DNA from: Actinomycetales bacterium
GTDB taxonomy: Bacteria; Actinomycetota; Actinomycetes; S36-B12
Direction: 5' to 3'
Assembly (NCBI GenBank): GCA_018970765.1
Contig: JAGWVT010000020.1
Coordinates: 1 to 42,143 of the forward strand
DNA length: 42,143 nucleotides
How positions within the stretch are numbered: position 1 is the stretch's first letter; each line of letters starts with the position of its first letter. A model generated the notes under the pieces. The model was given only the letters and a program-made list of their open reading frames with translations. It was not told the DNA's origin and ran no database searches. Positions 33,101-41,362 of the stretch are shown piece after piece. A program made the position numbers and the translations under genes.

Positions 33101-35995
33101 ATGGCATCACCAGATCGCAGGGCACCACGGACCATGCCGGCTGCCGCACCGGTTGACGCAGATCGCCCTGAGCACTACGGCCTGCGCGTCCGAGAGACCG
33201 TCTCGAACTATCCGCCGGTCTCCTCTTGGGATGACTTCGTCATGTACGACGCGAAGGCGCATCCTCGCAAGGTTGAAAGGCACTACATGCTGGTGCCGAC
33301 TACCTGCTTCAACTGCGAATCCGCCTGCGGACTTCTTGCCTACGTTGACAAGGAGACAAAAGAGGTAGTCAAGATCGAAGGCAACCCGGCGCACCCGGGG
33401 TCACGGGGACGCAATTGTGCCAAGGGGCCGGCCACCATCAATCAGACCACTGACCCAGAGCGGATCCTTTACCCGCTGAAGCGGGTAGGCAAGCGTGGTG
33501 AAGCTCAGTTCGAGCGAGTCTCCTGGGACGATGCACTTGACGACATTGGTGCGCGGATTCGCAAGGCGATCATCGAGGATCGTCGCACCGAAGTCATGTA
33601 CCACGTCGGTCGCCATGGTGAGGACGGCTTTATCGAGCGCGTGCTTCTCGCATGGGGCATCGACGGTAACAACACCCATACAAATATTTGCTCGGCAGGA
33701 GCGCGCTTTGGCTACTCGGTTTGGGGCGGGTACGACCGTCCTTCACCGGATCATGCCAACGCCAAGGTGATCCTGCTGCTTTCAGCGCACCTAGAATCTG
33801 GGCACTACTTCAATCCGCATGCCCAGCGCATTATGGATGCGAAGGTGCACGGGAAGGCCAACCTGATCGTTGTCGACCCGCGCCTTTCAAATACGGCATC
33901 GCATGCAGATGAGTGGGTCTCCCCGTGGCCCGGTACCGAGGCCGCACTCCTGCTAGCCATCGCCTCATACCTACTGCGCACCGGCAACGTTGCCTGGGAC
34001 TACATCAAGCGCTGGGTCAACTGGCAGACCTACATGCAGGAACTGCATCCAGACCACAGTGCAGACGATTTCGAGGCCTTCAAGCGAGCTCTGACCGCGG
34101 ACTACGAGCGCTATACGTTCGATTTCGCCGCACAGGAGTGCCGGGTGCCAGCGGAGCAGATCGAGCGAGTAGCCCAGATCGTTTCCAGATGCGAGGGTCG
34201 TCTCGCTGCGCACACCTGGCGGGCCGCCAGCGCGGGTAACTACGGCGGGTGGGCTGTTGCTCGTGCTTTGTTCTTCCTCACGGTGCTCACCGGGAGTATT
34301 GGTTCCGAGGGTGGCACGAGCCCTAACGGGTGGAACAAGTTCATCCCCCACGGTCCGAACATGCCTGGCGGCCACGACTCTTGGAATGAACTCCTGTGGC
34401 CAGCTGAATACCCGATGTCCACCAATGAACTGTCAATACTCCTGCCGCACTTCCTACTTGAGGGGCGTGGGAAGCTCGAGGTGTATTTCTCCCGGGTCTA
34501 CAACCCGGTGTGGACGAACCCGGATGGCTTCAGTTGGATCGAAGCGCTTTCGGATGAAAGCCTCGTTGGGTGCCATGTCGCCATGACACCCACGTGGAAT
34601 GAAACGGCTATCTGGGCCGATTACGTGCTGCCCTTCGGGCACAGCACGGAACGGCACGACACGCATTCGTACGAGCAGTATGCCGGCCGCTGGCTGGGCT
34701 TTCGTCAGCCGGTCATGCGTGTGGCCATGGAGAAGATGGGCGAGAAGGTTGGCGACACACGTGATACCAACCCAGGAGAAGTCTGGGAGGAGAACGAATT
34801 CTGGTTTGAACTCTCCTGGCGCATCGACCCGGACGGATCACTAGGTATTCGGCAGTTCTTCGAGGCTCCTGGCCGCCCCGGTGAGCGAATGACTGTCGAC
34901 GATTACTACGGGTACGTTTTCGACAACAACGTTCCTGGACTTCCGGACAAGGCCGCCAAAGAAGGCCTTACCCCGATGGAATACATGCGCAAGTACGGTG
35001 CGGTCGAGATCGCCAATGGCCTGTACCGCCAGGATGAGCGGCCCCTGACTGAGGCAGAGCGTGCTGGTGCTGTGCCCGATGGGAACGGCGTGCTGCGCAA
35101 GCCGATCACACCGGAAACTCAAAAGCCCCTGGTTGGCGAAGCCGGGGCAGTCGGTATTCGCCTGGAGGACGGCTCTGAGGTCGCTGGCTGGTTGACGCCG
35201 TCACGCAAGCTCGAGCTGTTCTCCCCGTCAATGGCAGAGTTTGGGTGGCGTGAACTTGCCACCCCTTGCTACATCGAAAGTCATGTGCACCACCGCACAC
35301 TCGATCCCGACCAAGGCGAGATGGCGCTGGTACCAACGTTCCGGTTGCCTACCCTTATTCATACCCGTTCGGGTAACGCCAAGTACCTCAACGAGATCAG
35401 CAACAAGCACCCAGTCTGGATCAACACCCTGGATGCAGAGCGACTTGGCTTCACGACCGGTGACATGGTGCGGATGAACACGGAAATCGGATACTTCGTG
35501 GCTCGAGTATGGGTGACCGAAGGCATCAAGCCTGGCGTGCTGGCGATGTCACACCACATGGGTCGGTGGCGTACCACGGACGACGCGGGCAGTCGCTGGG
35601 TTTCCGGCAAGGTAGACGTTGGGCAACTTGACGACGGGCGTTGGCGCCTGCGCTATAAGGAAGGTGTTCGCCCGTTTGCCAGTGGCGATGACGATTCCAT
35701 GCGCATTACCTGGGAAGACCCAGGCGTGCACCAGAACCTCGCTTTTCCAGTGCACCCGGATCCGTGGTCCGGCATGCACTGCTGGCACCAGAAGGTCGTC
35801 ATTGAGCGGGCTCGGGAGGAAGACAAGTACGGCGACGTAGTCGTCGATACCAAGAAGTCTCGTCAGGTCTACGCGAAGTGGCTCGCGATGACCAAGCCCG
35901 GTCCCAGTGCGCGGGGCTTGCGCCGACCGGAATTCATGATGAGGCCGGTCATGCCTCAGGTCAAGGCCTATTACGTCGACAACGAACAGTCGTAA
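33101..35995 (+). CDS. Molybdopterin oxidoreductase catalytic subunit, SoeA/PsrA-like
   Basis: The 964-residue protein belongs to the DMSO-reductase/MopB family. Cys69, Cys72, Cys76 and Cys106 (CFNCESAC, then NCAKGP) bind an N-terminal [4Fe-4S] cluster. Cys197 in TNICSAGARFG is placed to ligate molybdenum, as in PsrA, NapA and SoeA relatives. The C-terminal MGD-binding region includes HTRSGNAKYLNEIS. There is no twin-arginine signal, so the enzyme should be cytoplasmic, which favours SoeA-type sulfite dehydrogenase over periplasmic polysulfide, thiosulfate or arsenate reductases. An AAAGGAG ribosome binding site precedes the ATG. A TauE/SafE permease gene follows at once, consistent with sulfite or sulfate handling. 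Direction and substrate are inferred. Confidence 0.87.
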   Translation: MASPDRRAPRTMPAAAPVDADRPEHYGLRVRETVSNYPPVSSWDDFVMYDAKAHPRKVERHYMLVPTTCFNCESACGLLAYVDKETKEVVKIEGNPAHPGSRGRNCAKGPATINQTTDPERILYPLKRVGKRGEAQFERVSWDDALDDIGARIRKAIIEDRRTEVMYHVGRHGEDGFIERVLLAWGIDGNNTHTNICSAGARFGYSVWGGYDRPSPDHANAKVILLLSAHLESGHYFNPHAQRIMDAKVHGKANLIVVDPRLSNTASHADEWVSPWPGTEAALLLAIASYLLRTGNVAWDYIKRWVNWQTYMQELHPDHSADDFEAFKRALTADYERYTFDFAAQECRVPAEQIERVAQIVSRCEGRLAAHTWRAASAGNYGGWAVARALFFLTVLTGSIGSEGGTSPNGWNKFIPHGPNMPGGHDSWNELLWPAEYPMSTNELSILLPHFLLEGRGKLEVYFSRVYNPVWTNPDGFSWIEALSDESLVGCHVAMTPTWNETAIWADYVLPFGHSTERHDTHSYEQYAGRWLGFRQPVMRVAMEKMGEKVGDTRDTNPGEVWEENEFWFELSWRIDPDGSLGIRQFFEAPGRPGERMTVDDYYGYVFDNNVPGLPDKAAKEGLTPMEYMRKYGAVEIANGLYRQDERPLTEAERAGAVPDGNGVLRKPITPETQKPLVGEAGAVGIRLEDGSEVAGWLTPSRKLELFSPSMAEFGWRELATPCYIESHVHHRTLDPDQGEMALVPTFRLPTLIHTRSGNAKYLNEISNKHPVWINTLDAERLGFTTGDMVRMNTEIGYFVARVWVTEGIKPGVLAMSHHMGRWRTTDDAGSRWVSGKVDVGQLDDGRWRLRYKEGVRPFASGDDDSMRITWEDPGVHQNLAFPVHPDPWSGMHCWHQKVVIERAREEDKYGDVVVDTKKSRQVYAKWLAMTKPGPSARGLRRPEFMMRPVMPQVKAYYVDNEQS

Positions 35996-36018
35996 TCGAC
36001 TGATCGGAGATTCCTAAG

Positions 36019-37002
36019 ATGTTGGGGCTTGCGGCCTTCTTGGCGATCTTTATAGGTACGGCCGTAGGGCTGCTGGGTGGCGGTGGTTCGATTCTTACTA
36101 CTCCGCTCCTGATTTACGTGATGGGCTTTGATCCAAAGCAGGCCATCGCGGCAAGTTTGTTCGTGGTCGCGGTGACGTCAGCATTCGGCCTCATCCATCA
36201 CGCACGGGCGAAGCGCGTCAGGTGGAAGACCGGCCTGATCTTCGGTGGGGCCGGCATGGTCGGTGCGTTCACTGGCGGGCAGATCGGTTCGCGCCTGCCG
36301 GCATCGGTGTTGTTAGCGGCGTTTGCTGTGATGATGGCCGCTACCGCTATCGCCATGGTTCGTGGCCGCAAGCAGGTGACCGGACAGGCCCACAAGGGGT
36401 TGCCGATATTTCGCATACTTTTGGATGGTTTCGTCGTGGGCCTGGTGACCGGCTTGGTCGGTGCTGGTGGTGGCTTCCTGGTGGTACCTGCGCTGGTATT
36501 GCTGGGTGGCCTACCGATGCAGATGGCCGTGGGCACCTCGCTGTTGGTTGTCATGATGAAGTCCACTGCCGGCTTTCTCGGTTACATCCTGGACTTCGGT
36601 GGGCCGACTCTGGTTTCGATCAATCCCTCGACTGAATTCAACTGGCCGGTGACGTTGACGGTCACGGCATTTGCCATCGTTGGCTCGTTCATGGGAGCCG
36701 TACTCTCCGGGCGCATTCATCCTGACCGGCTGCGCAAGGCATTCGGCTATTTCGTTCTCGCGATGGCAGCCTTCATCTTGATCCAGGAAATCGGGGGCAG
36801 CATTTTGGAGTTCGCCCAGGGATCAACCTTGCAGGCACTGGAAACCGTCGCCGGCATCGTGGTGCTCCTAGTGGCGATCATTGTCCTCATCCGCTGGCCT
36901 GCCAAGGTTCCAGTGGGTGACTTCGACCGCACCGGCGCCGCTGGTGATGACCGGGATTCGAGTTCTACTCCGTCCGCGCGATCCAACCAGGCTCCGTCAT
37001 AG
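36019..37002 (+). CDS. TauE/SafE-family anion permease
   Basis: The 327-residue membrane protein has about eight helices arranged as two repeated halves. GLLGGGGSILTTPLLIY in the first half and GLVGAGGGFLVVPALVLLGG in the second are the paired glycine-rich motifs of the TauE/SafE family. Members export sulfite, sulfoacetate or other small organosulfur anions. The gene lies 23 bases after the molybdoenzyme gene with GGAGA as ribosome binding site, so the three genes from 31528 probably form one operon. The hydrophilic tail of about 35 residues has no recognised motif. Confidence 0.88.
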   Translation: MLGLAAFLAIFIGTAVGLLGGGGSILTTPLLIYVMGFDPKQAIAASLFVVAVTSAFGLIHHARAKRVRWKTGLIFGGAGMVGAFTGGQIGSRLPASVLLAAFAVMMAATAIAMVRGRKQVTGQAHKGLPIFRILLDGFVVGLVTGLVGAGGGFLVVPALVLLGGLPMQMAVGTSLLVVMMKSTAGFLGYILDFGGPTLVSINPSTEFNWPVTLTVTAFAIVGSFMGAVLSGRIHPDRLRKAFGYFVLAMAAFILIQEIGGSILEFAQGSTLQALETVAGIVVLLVAIIVLIRWPAKVPVGDFDRTGAAGDDRDSSSTPSARSNQAPS

Positions 37003-37033
37003 TCACGACGTGACCCTTCCTAGCTTCCCAGTT

Positions 37034-37049
37034 CTGGGGAAAGCCCCAG
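37034..37049 (+). terminator. Hairpin after the permease gene, weak terminator candidate
   Basis: CTGGGG-AAAG-CCCCAG forms a perfect six-base stem with a four-base loop, 31 bases after the permease stop. It is not followed by a T-run, so termination would be weak or factor-assisted. It lies just upstream of the TATGGT box of the two-component operon. Confidence 0.4.
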
Positions 37050-37056
37050 GCCGCCC

Positions 37057-37068
37057 TATGGTCGCGCG
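37057..37068 (+). promoter_or_regulatory. Leaderless-type -10 box (TATGGT) before a mini-ORF
   Basis: TATGGT at 37057-37062 is followed by six bases and an ATG at 37069. The geometry equals that of the leaderless genes elsewhere in the window. That ATG opens an eight-codon reading frame rather than the response regulator itself. Confidence 0.45.
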
Positions 37069-37095
37069 ATGGCCCGTGGCACCCTCTGCCAGTGA
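37069..37095 (+). CDS. Putative leaderless eight-codon upstream ORF (MARGTLCQ)
   Basis: ATG at 37069 begins eight codons, M-A-R-G-T-L-C-Q, closed by TGA at 37093-37095. The TGA overlaps the GTG start of the response regulator (GTGA). The regulator has no visible ribosome binding site, so ribosomes that load on the leaderless mini-ORF could terminate and restart on it. Such short frames also arise by chance, so this remains a candidate. Confidence 0.4.
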   Translation: MARGTLCQ

Positions 37096-37724
37096 TCGGC
37101 TGTCGCATCCTGGTGGTGGACGACGACCCCTTCGCGCTGACGACGCTTTGCGCGACGCTGGAGTACCTGCGCCTAGAGGTGGTTGCTCGTGCAACGTCGG
37201 CGCGCGATGCGCTCGCCCTTCAGGCCACGAGCTCAGCACAGGTTGCATTACTTGACCTGGATCTGGGACCTGGTCCAACGGGCATCGATCTCGCCCACGC
37301 CCTCCGTTTGCAACAGCCAGACCTAGGACTGGTGGTGCTATCGACATATCGAGATCCCCGGCTGGTTGCGCCCGGGAGCATCGCGCCGCCGACCGGAACG
37401 AGCTACCTGGCGAAGGGTGATGTCAGCGACGTTCTCCAACTACGGCAAGTCATCACCGCCGTAGTCCGGGAACCGTTGCGGCAACGACAGTGGCTGCAGG
37501 ACACGCTCCCAGAACTCAGTGACCTGCAACTGCAGGTACTCCGAGCCCTCGCTGCAGGGTTCAGTACCCAGGCCATTGCCACTGAGCGCGGTGTCAGCAT
37601 CAGTGCCATTGAGCAGACCATCACACGGCTATACGAGGTATTCGACATGCCTCGCGATCCGGAACACAACCAGCGAGTTCGGTTGGCGCGCGCATATTTG
37701 GAACTGGCCGGGAAGCTGGTCTGA
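37092..37724 (+). CDS. NarL/LuxR-type response regulator
   Basis: The 210-residue regulator has a receiver domain at about 4-125 with the acidic pocket Asp10-Asp11-Asp12, a probable phosphorylation site at Asp55 (LLDLDLGPG), Ser84-Thr85 and Lys108 (YLAKGD). A LuxR-type helix-turn-helix follows at about 140-200 (SDLQLQVLRALAAGFSTQ, then GVSISAIEQTITRLYEVFDM). It should bind DNA when phosphorylated by the adjacent sensor kinase, whose gene begins three bases later. The GTG start has no ribosome binding site and overlaps the mini-ORF at 37069. Its targets are unknown. Confidence 0.9.
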   Translation: MIGCRILVVDDDPFALTTLCATLEYLRLEVVARATSARDALALQATSSAQVALLDLDLGPGPTGIDLAHALRLQQPDLGLVVLSTYRDPRLVAPGSIAPPTGTSYLAKGDVSDVLQLRQVITAVVREPLRQRQWLQDTLPELSDLQLQVLRALAAGFSTQAIATERGVSISAIEQTITRLYEVFDMPRDPEHNQRVRLARAYLELAGKLV

Positions 37725-37727
37725 GCG

Positions 37728-39389
37728 ATGTGGCGTCGGTGGTGGCAGGCAGGCACCACAGGGCGAAGCCTCAGCCCGACGGCGTGGCTGCTACTCACCC
37801 CGGTTGGTGTACTGGCCGCACCATTGGCCGCCGCCCCTGCACCGACTTCTCTGGGCGATCTCGCCAGGTGGCTGTTGATCGGAGCTGCTGCCCAGATCCC
37901 GGTGGGCCTGGTCATGCTCGTGGGTGGCTGGTTCTTGCGCTGGCTAGGTAGGCCTCGTGTCGTCGTAGTTGTCACAGTATTGAGTGCCGGCGCTGTACGT
38001 GGATTGACCCTTGTGTTGCTCGGTCACGCCCATGATCCAGTGATTCGCACACTTGCCTCGTCGGTAACGATGTCGGTCTGGCTGCTGGTCATTGGTGCCG
38101 CACTTGAAGCCAGGGCGCAGTATCGCCGCGATGTCGACGAGCTCCTGGCCACACTCGTCGCGCGCGAACTTCATGGGCGACTCCTGGACCGGCAGAGTCT
38201 TCGGCCTTCAGAGACCACTGCGGCCCGAATTGCGGTGACGTCCTCCGAATTGCGCACCATCGTCGAGCAGGGCAGCCACGATCATGCGCGTACAGCAATC
38301 TTGCTCCAGCAGGCCATTGAGGAGCGCCTCCGGCCATTGAGTCACGACCTTTGGTTCAGCCCCTGGCCAGTTGCGCCTGTTGCCCATCGTCGGATGGACT
38401 TCGTCAACCGTTGTCTCGTGGCGAAGCTCCCCGTCACTGCGATGACTGTCGCCGCCGTACTACTGCTCAGTTGGGGCTCGGTGGTCCTTCATGGTCGATG
38501 GCAGGGAGCTTTGGTTGGACTCGTCATTGCAATCACCTACGGCGCCGTACTCGCGGTGAGCCAGAGACCGGCCCTTCCCGTCTCGGCCTCGGTCACGATT
38601 CGTTACCTCGGGGTGCTGGTACTGCCTGCAGCAGCTGCGAGTGCGGCGATCACGGTCCTGGGTCTTGGCCAACCGTTGTCACCCTTAGCGGTTGCACTTG
38701 GGCTGCCCCTCATCACATTCGGAATCGCTGCCGCTGTCACCGTTGAATCCGATCGCGCCGCCACGCTTGCAGATCTTCGGGCGCGCCTTGCCGAACCGGA
38801 CTGGGACCGTCACCTAGGTGAATTGGTGCGTCGAGAGTTGGATGCAAACACGGCCACGCTCCTACACAACTCTGTGCAAAGTGCCTTGACCGCTGCAGCC
38901 CTGCAACTTCAATTGGCGGTTGCCCTTGATGAGCCTGGGCGAGCACGAACTGCACTGAGCCGTGCAGCCCAAGCTATTGATGATGTTGAACAAACGAGTC
39001 GCCTCGCAAAACCAAAGGGTGTCGGCAGGGAGAGTCTCAACGAAGTAGTGCAGGCCTGGGAAGGTATTGCCACGGTGCACGTCGAGGTCTCCGTAGGTTA
39101 CCTCGATCCACGGGAATGGAGCTTGTTGGTCGATCTGGTGAACGAATGTGTGGCCAATGCAGTGCGCCATAGTGGCGCGCGGTCCATAGCCGCAACGATA
39201 CAGATCGATTCCCACGAGGTATCGCTGTTGGTTATCGATGATGGCCATATTGTTGATGGCGATGTGACCACTGGTCTAGGCACAAGGTGGATGAATATGG
39301 TGACCCACGCCAACACCATCACGATTGACGATCGTGGACAGCGCCATCATGTGTTAGTGGTGCCCCGAAATGGCGGCGTGACTCACTAG
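37728..39389 (+). CDS. Sensor histidine kinase with two membrane blocks
   Basis: The 553-residue kinase has a first membrane block at about 20-125, a soluble stretch with helical content (about 130-225), and a second membrane block of four or so helices at about 230-345. The cytoplasmic kinase part follows. LLHNSVQSALTAAALQL provides the probable phospho-acceptor His in a HisKA_3-like dimerisation helix. NECVANAVRHSGARS is the N box, VIDDGHIVDG the D/G1 region and GLGTRWMN the G2 region of the ATPase domain. The ATP lid is short. It is the partner of the preceding response regulator. Two separate membrane blocks are unusual for NarX/DesK-type kinases. The signal is unknown. Confidence 0.83.
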   Translation: MWRRWWQAGTTGRSLSPTAWLLLTPVGVLAAPLAAAPAPTSLGDLARWLLIGAAAQIPVGLVMLVGGWFLRWLGRPRVVVVVTVLSAGAVRGLTLVLLGHAHDPVIRTLASSVTMSVWLLVIGAALEARAQYRRDVDELLATLVARELHGRLLDRQSLRPSETTAARIAVTSSELRTIVEQGSHDHARTAILLQQAIEERLRPLSHDLWFSPWPVAPVAHRRMDFVNRCLVAKLPVTAMTVAAVLLLSWGSVVLHGRWQGALVGLVIAITYGAVLAVSQRPALPVSASVTIRYLGVLVLPAAAASAAITVLGLGQPLSPLAVALGLPLITFGIAAAVTVESDRAATLADLRARLAEPDWDRHLGELVRRELDANTATLLHNSVQSALTAAALQLQLAVALDEPGRARTALSRAAQAIDDVEQTSRLAKPKGVGRESLNEVVQAWEGIATVHVEVSVGYLDPREWSLLVDLVNECVANAVRHSGARSIAATIQIDSHEVSLLVIDDGHIVDGDVTTGLGTRWMNMVTHANTITIDDRGQRHHVLVVPRNGGVTH

Positions 39390-39443
39390 GGGTTTCCACA
39401 GGCAGTTGTTGCCCCCGTTTCTAGTGCCAAGCAGGCTCCTCCG

Positions 39444-40745
39444 GTGAACGTGATGCACCGCTTGGCATGCGGCGCCCTTGGCCTTACTGTCGTGGTGTCG
39501 GGGATGGCCACCTGGGCACCTGCTGCTTCGGCAGCACCGTGCGGCGATGGCACCCTTTCCTTCTCCGGAGGCCAAGGGACCACTGCCTCTCCGTACCAAA
39601 TTTCAACGGAAGCGGATCTTCAAGCCCTCCGGGATGCAAACACGACTGGTGATTACGACGGCAGCACCCACGGTTACTACGACTGCACGTACCTGCAAAC
39701 ACGGAATATCACGATCACGAGCGGCGCGTGGAAACATGGCATTGGATTCACGGCTCCTGCCGCTGGTGCCTGGTGGGCACCCTTCCAAGGGGTCTATGAC
39801 GGTGGTGGATACACGATCACAAACCTGTCGATAGATCCCGCAGGAGAGTCGACTGCTTCACATCGAACGCAAAAGCTGGGATTCATCGGCAGTAACCAAA
39901 GCGGCACAGGTGCTCTCAGGAATCTGAACTTGGTGAATGCGACCATGACCTGCGGAGCCGATGCACTGGATGCGGGATTGCTCGTCGGCCAGACCCTTGG
40001 CTCAGTGTCGCGAAGTTCTGCTACCGGAACGGTCGATTGCTCAGGGGCAACTTTGAGTGACTTCGTTGGTGGTGCAATCGGCTACACCGATGGAAGTGTT
40101 TCGAATGTTTGGGTGAGCGGCTCAGTGTCCATCAGTCTGCCCGGTGGATTCTCACCCAACTCGGTGGGTGGAGTGATCGGTAAAGCGGATTCCTCGGCGT
40201 CCATTCAGTACCTCATCGGCCGGGTCACGTTGACGAATTCAGGCAGTGCCATCTGGGCGGGTGACCTGATCGGCAGGCCAGGGGGTAGCTACGGCAACAG
40301 CTTCGCAGAATCGGGGCTCACCCCTTCCGCCGGACAACTACTCGGGACAGGTGCTTCGGTATCCGGGATTGCCTATGGAACCTCGACACAACTGAAGACA
40401 ATCTCCACCTACTCAGGCTGGTCGATCAGTGCCGGTGTCAACACGTCCACGATCTGGGGCATCGATCCAGCGATCAACGGCGGTTACCCCTTCCTGCAGG
40501 CACTGGCATCGTCAACCGCCAACAACAACTACGCGGAAATTCCTGCGGCTATCCTGCAAGAGCTTCCAGCCGGTGAAGGGAACACATGCACCGGCATCAA
40601 CGACAGGCCATTCGCCTACAACACCGGACTTACCGGTGGTTGGAAGTTGTCTTCGGCCGCCTGGCCTAATGGGGGCAAGGGCGGCCCCGTGTGCACCCGC
40701 ACGTTGGTCTACGTGGGTAACGGCTGGACGATTCAATCTGGCTGA
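39444..40745 (+). CDS. Secreted GLUG-repeat beta-helix protein
   Basis: The 433-residue protein has a signal peptide (hydrophobic core about 8-24, cleavage after PAASA near 30). Residues about 45-350 show GLUG-like repeats that usually form a right-handed beta-helix: FQGVYDGGGYTITNLSI, LGFIGSNQSGTGALRNLNLV, VGGAIGYTDGSVSNVWVSGS and VGGVIGKADSSASIQY. The mature protein has several cysteines, including near both ends. Such proteins are often surface adhesins or secreted glycan-binding proteins, but no catalytic motif is visible. The start may be GTG 39444 or ATG 39453; neither has a clear ribosome binding site. It follows the kinase gene by 54 bases. Confidence 0.82.
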   Translation: MNVMHRLACGALGLTVVVSGMATWAPAASAAPCGDGTLSFSGGQGTTASPYQISTEADLQALRDANTTGDYDGSTHGYYDCTYLQTRNITITSGAWKHGIGFTAPAAGAWWAPFQGVYDGGGYTITNLSIDPAGESTASHRTQKLGFIGSNQSGTGALRNLNLVNATMTCGADALDAGLLVGQTLGSVSRSSATGTVDCSGATLSDFVGGAIGYTDGSVSNVWVSGSVSISLPGGFSPNSVGGVIGKADSSASIQYLIGRVTLTNSGSAIWAGDLIGRPGGSYGNSFAESGLTPSAGQLLGTGASVSGIAYGTSTQLKTISTYSGWSISAGVNTSTIWGIDPAINGGYPFLQALASSTANNNYAEIPAAILQELPAGEGNTCTGINDRPFAYNTGLTGGWKLSSAAWPNGGKGGPVCTRTLVYVGNGWTIQSG

Positions 40746-40746
40746 C

Positions 40747-40793
40747 GCCCCACCGACAAGGGGCTAGTCCACGCAAAGCGCCCCAATTTGGGG
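40747..40793 (+). terminator. Two stem-loops directly after the GLUG-protein stop
   Basis: GCCCC (40747-40751) pairs with GGGGC (40760-40764) around an eight-base loop. CCCC (40781-40784) pairs with GGGG (40790-40793) around AATTT. Neither has a U-tract. They may stabilise the mRNA end or act with the stronger terminator at 40879. Confidence 0.35.
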
Positions 40794-40878
40794 GCCGTGA
40801 TGCCTTCGTTGTTGAGGCTTATTGACTGCTGGGATCCTGCGAGCACATCGGCCGAACATCCCTTTGGATTCGTGAAAT

Positions 40879-40900
40879 GGCCTTCAAAAGGCCTTCTTTT
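40879..40900 (+). terminator. Rho-independent terminator
   Basis: GGCCTT (40879-40884) pairs with AAGGCC (40888-40893) around CAA, followed by TTCTTTT. Stem and T-rich tail are those of an intrinsic terminator. It ends transcription from the GLUG-protein gene before the next gene. Confidence 0.7.
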
Positions 40901-40955
40901 ATTCGAAAGGACCGACTAATGTGCTTTGGATGGTGCGCAATAGAGAGCGGATGAA

Positions 40956-41327
40956 GTGAATCGACCAACTACAGCCCTTGTGCTCGCCCTAGTGAGTTTC
41001 CTGCTTTGCCCGGGACTGCTGTTCATAGAAATGACCGCCCTGCTCTTCTCCGACTTGGTGATCAATGAGCCAAGCAATTCAGGGTTGGTCAAGGCGCTGA
41101 CCGTGGTGATGGTTATCGCGATTGCATGTGTTGCGATTGCCCTACCTGTGGTCTCACTCGTGGTGGGTGCCCGGGCCCGCTCGGCGGCGAAGGTATCTCA
41201 GGCGAGCGGTGCAGATGTAGCCCTCGCTGCGTTGGTGATTGCCGGCTTTGTGATGGCCGGAGTAGTCGCGTTTCAGGTGTACCTGCTTCTCATGGTGTTT
41301 GGAGCATGCAGCCTCGAAGGCTGCTAG
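40956..41327 (+). CDS. Small membrane protein, three or four helices
   Basis: The 123-residue protein has hydrophobic segments at about 6-30, 44-70 and 88-116, with a short basic loop (GARARSAAKVSQAS) between the second and third. It resembles DUF4190-type actinobacterial membrane proteins only in general layout, and I do not assign a family. It starts at GTG 40956 with a poor ribosome binding site (GAGCGGAT). The C-terminus CSLEGC is encoded by a perfect hairpin. It lies 36 bases before the FUSC-like gene on the same strand. Confidence 0.65.
   Translation: MNRPTTALVLALVSFLLCPGLLFIEMTALLFSDLVINEPSNSGLVKALTVVMVIAIACVAIALPVVSLVVGARARSAAKVSQASGADVALAALVIAGFVMAGVVAFQVYLLLMVFGACSLEGC
41309..41325 (+). 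terminator. Stem-loop overlapping the end of the small membrane protein gene
   Basis: GCAGCC-TCGAA-GGCTGC is a perfect six-base stem with a five-base loop that ends directly before the TAG stop. No U-tract follows. It may be a weak terminator or a protective 3' structure. Confidence 0.35.
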
Positions 41328-41350
41328 AGCGATCTCCCATTGCAGGTCTC

Positions 41351-41362
41351 TAGGGTGAGCTC
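41351..41362 (+). promoter_or_regulatory. Leaderless-type -10 box (TAGGGT) of the FUSC-like gene
   Basis: TAGGGT (41351-41356), six bases and GTG at 41363. The hexamer and spacing are the same as at 20236-20248. No ribosome binding site precedes the GTG. Confidence 0.5.

Noticed and set aside
31528-35995. Periplasmic polysulfide, thiosulfate or arsenate reductase
   Set aside because: Neither the FeS part nor the Mo subunit has a Tat signal, which these periplasmic enzymes require. The family cannot be excluded completely without phylogeny.
39424-39447. Short GTG frame whose TGA overlaps the GLUG-protein GTG
   Set aside because: There is no -10 hexamer at the right distance. Any GTGA start creates such an overlap, and an upstream start codon is then likely by chance.
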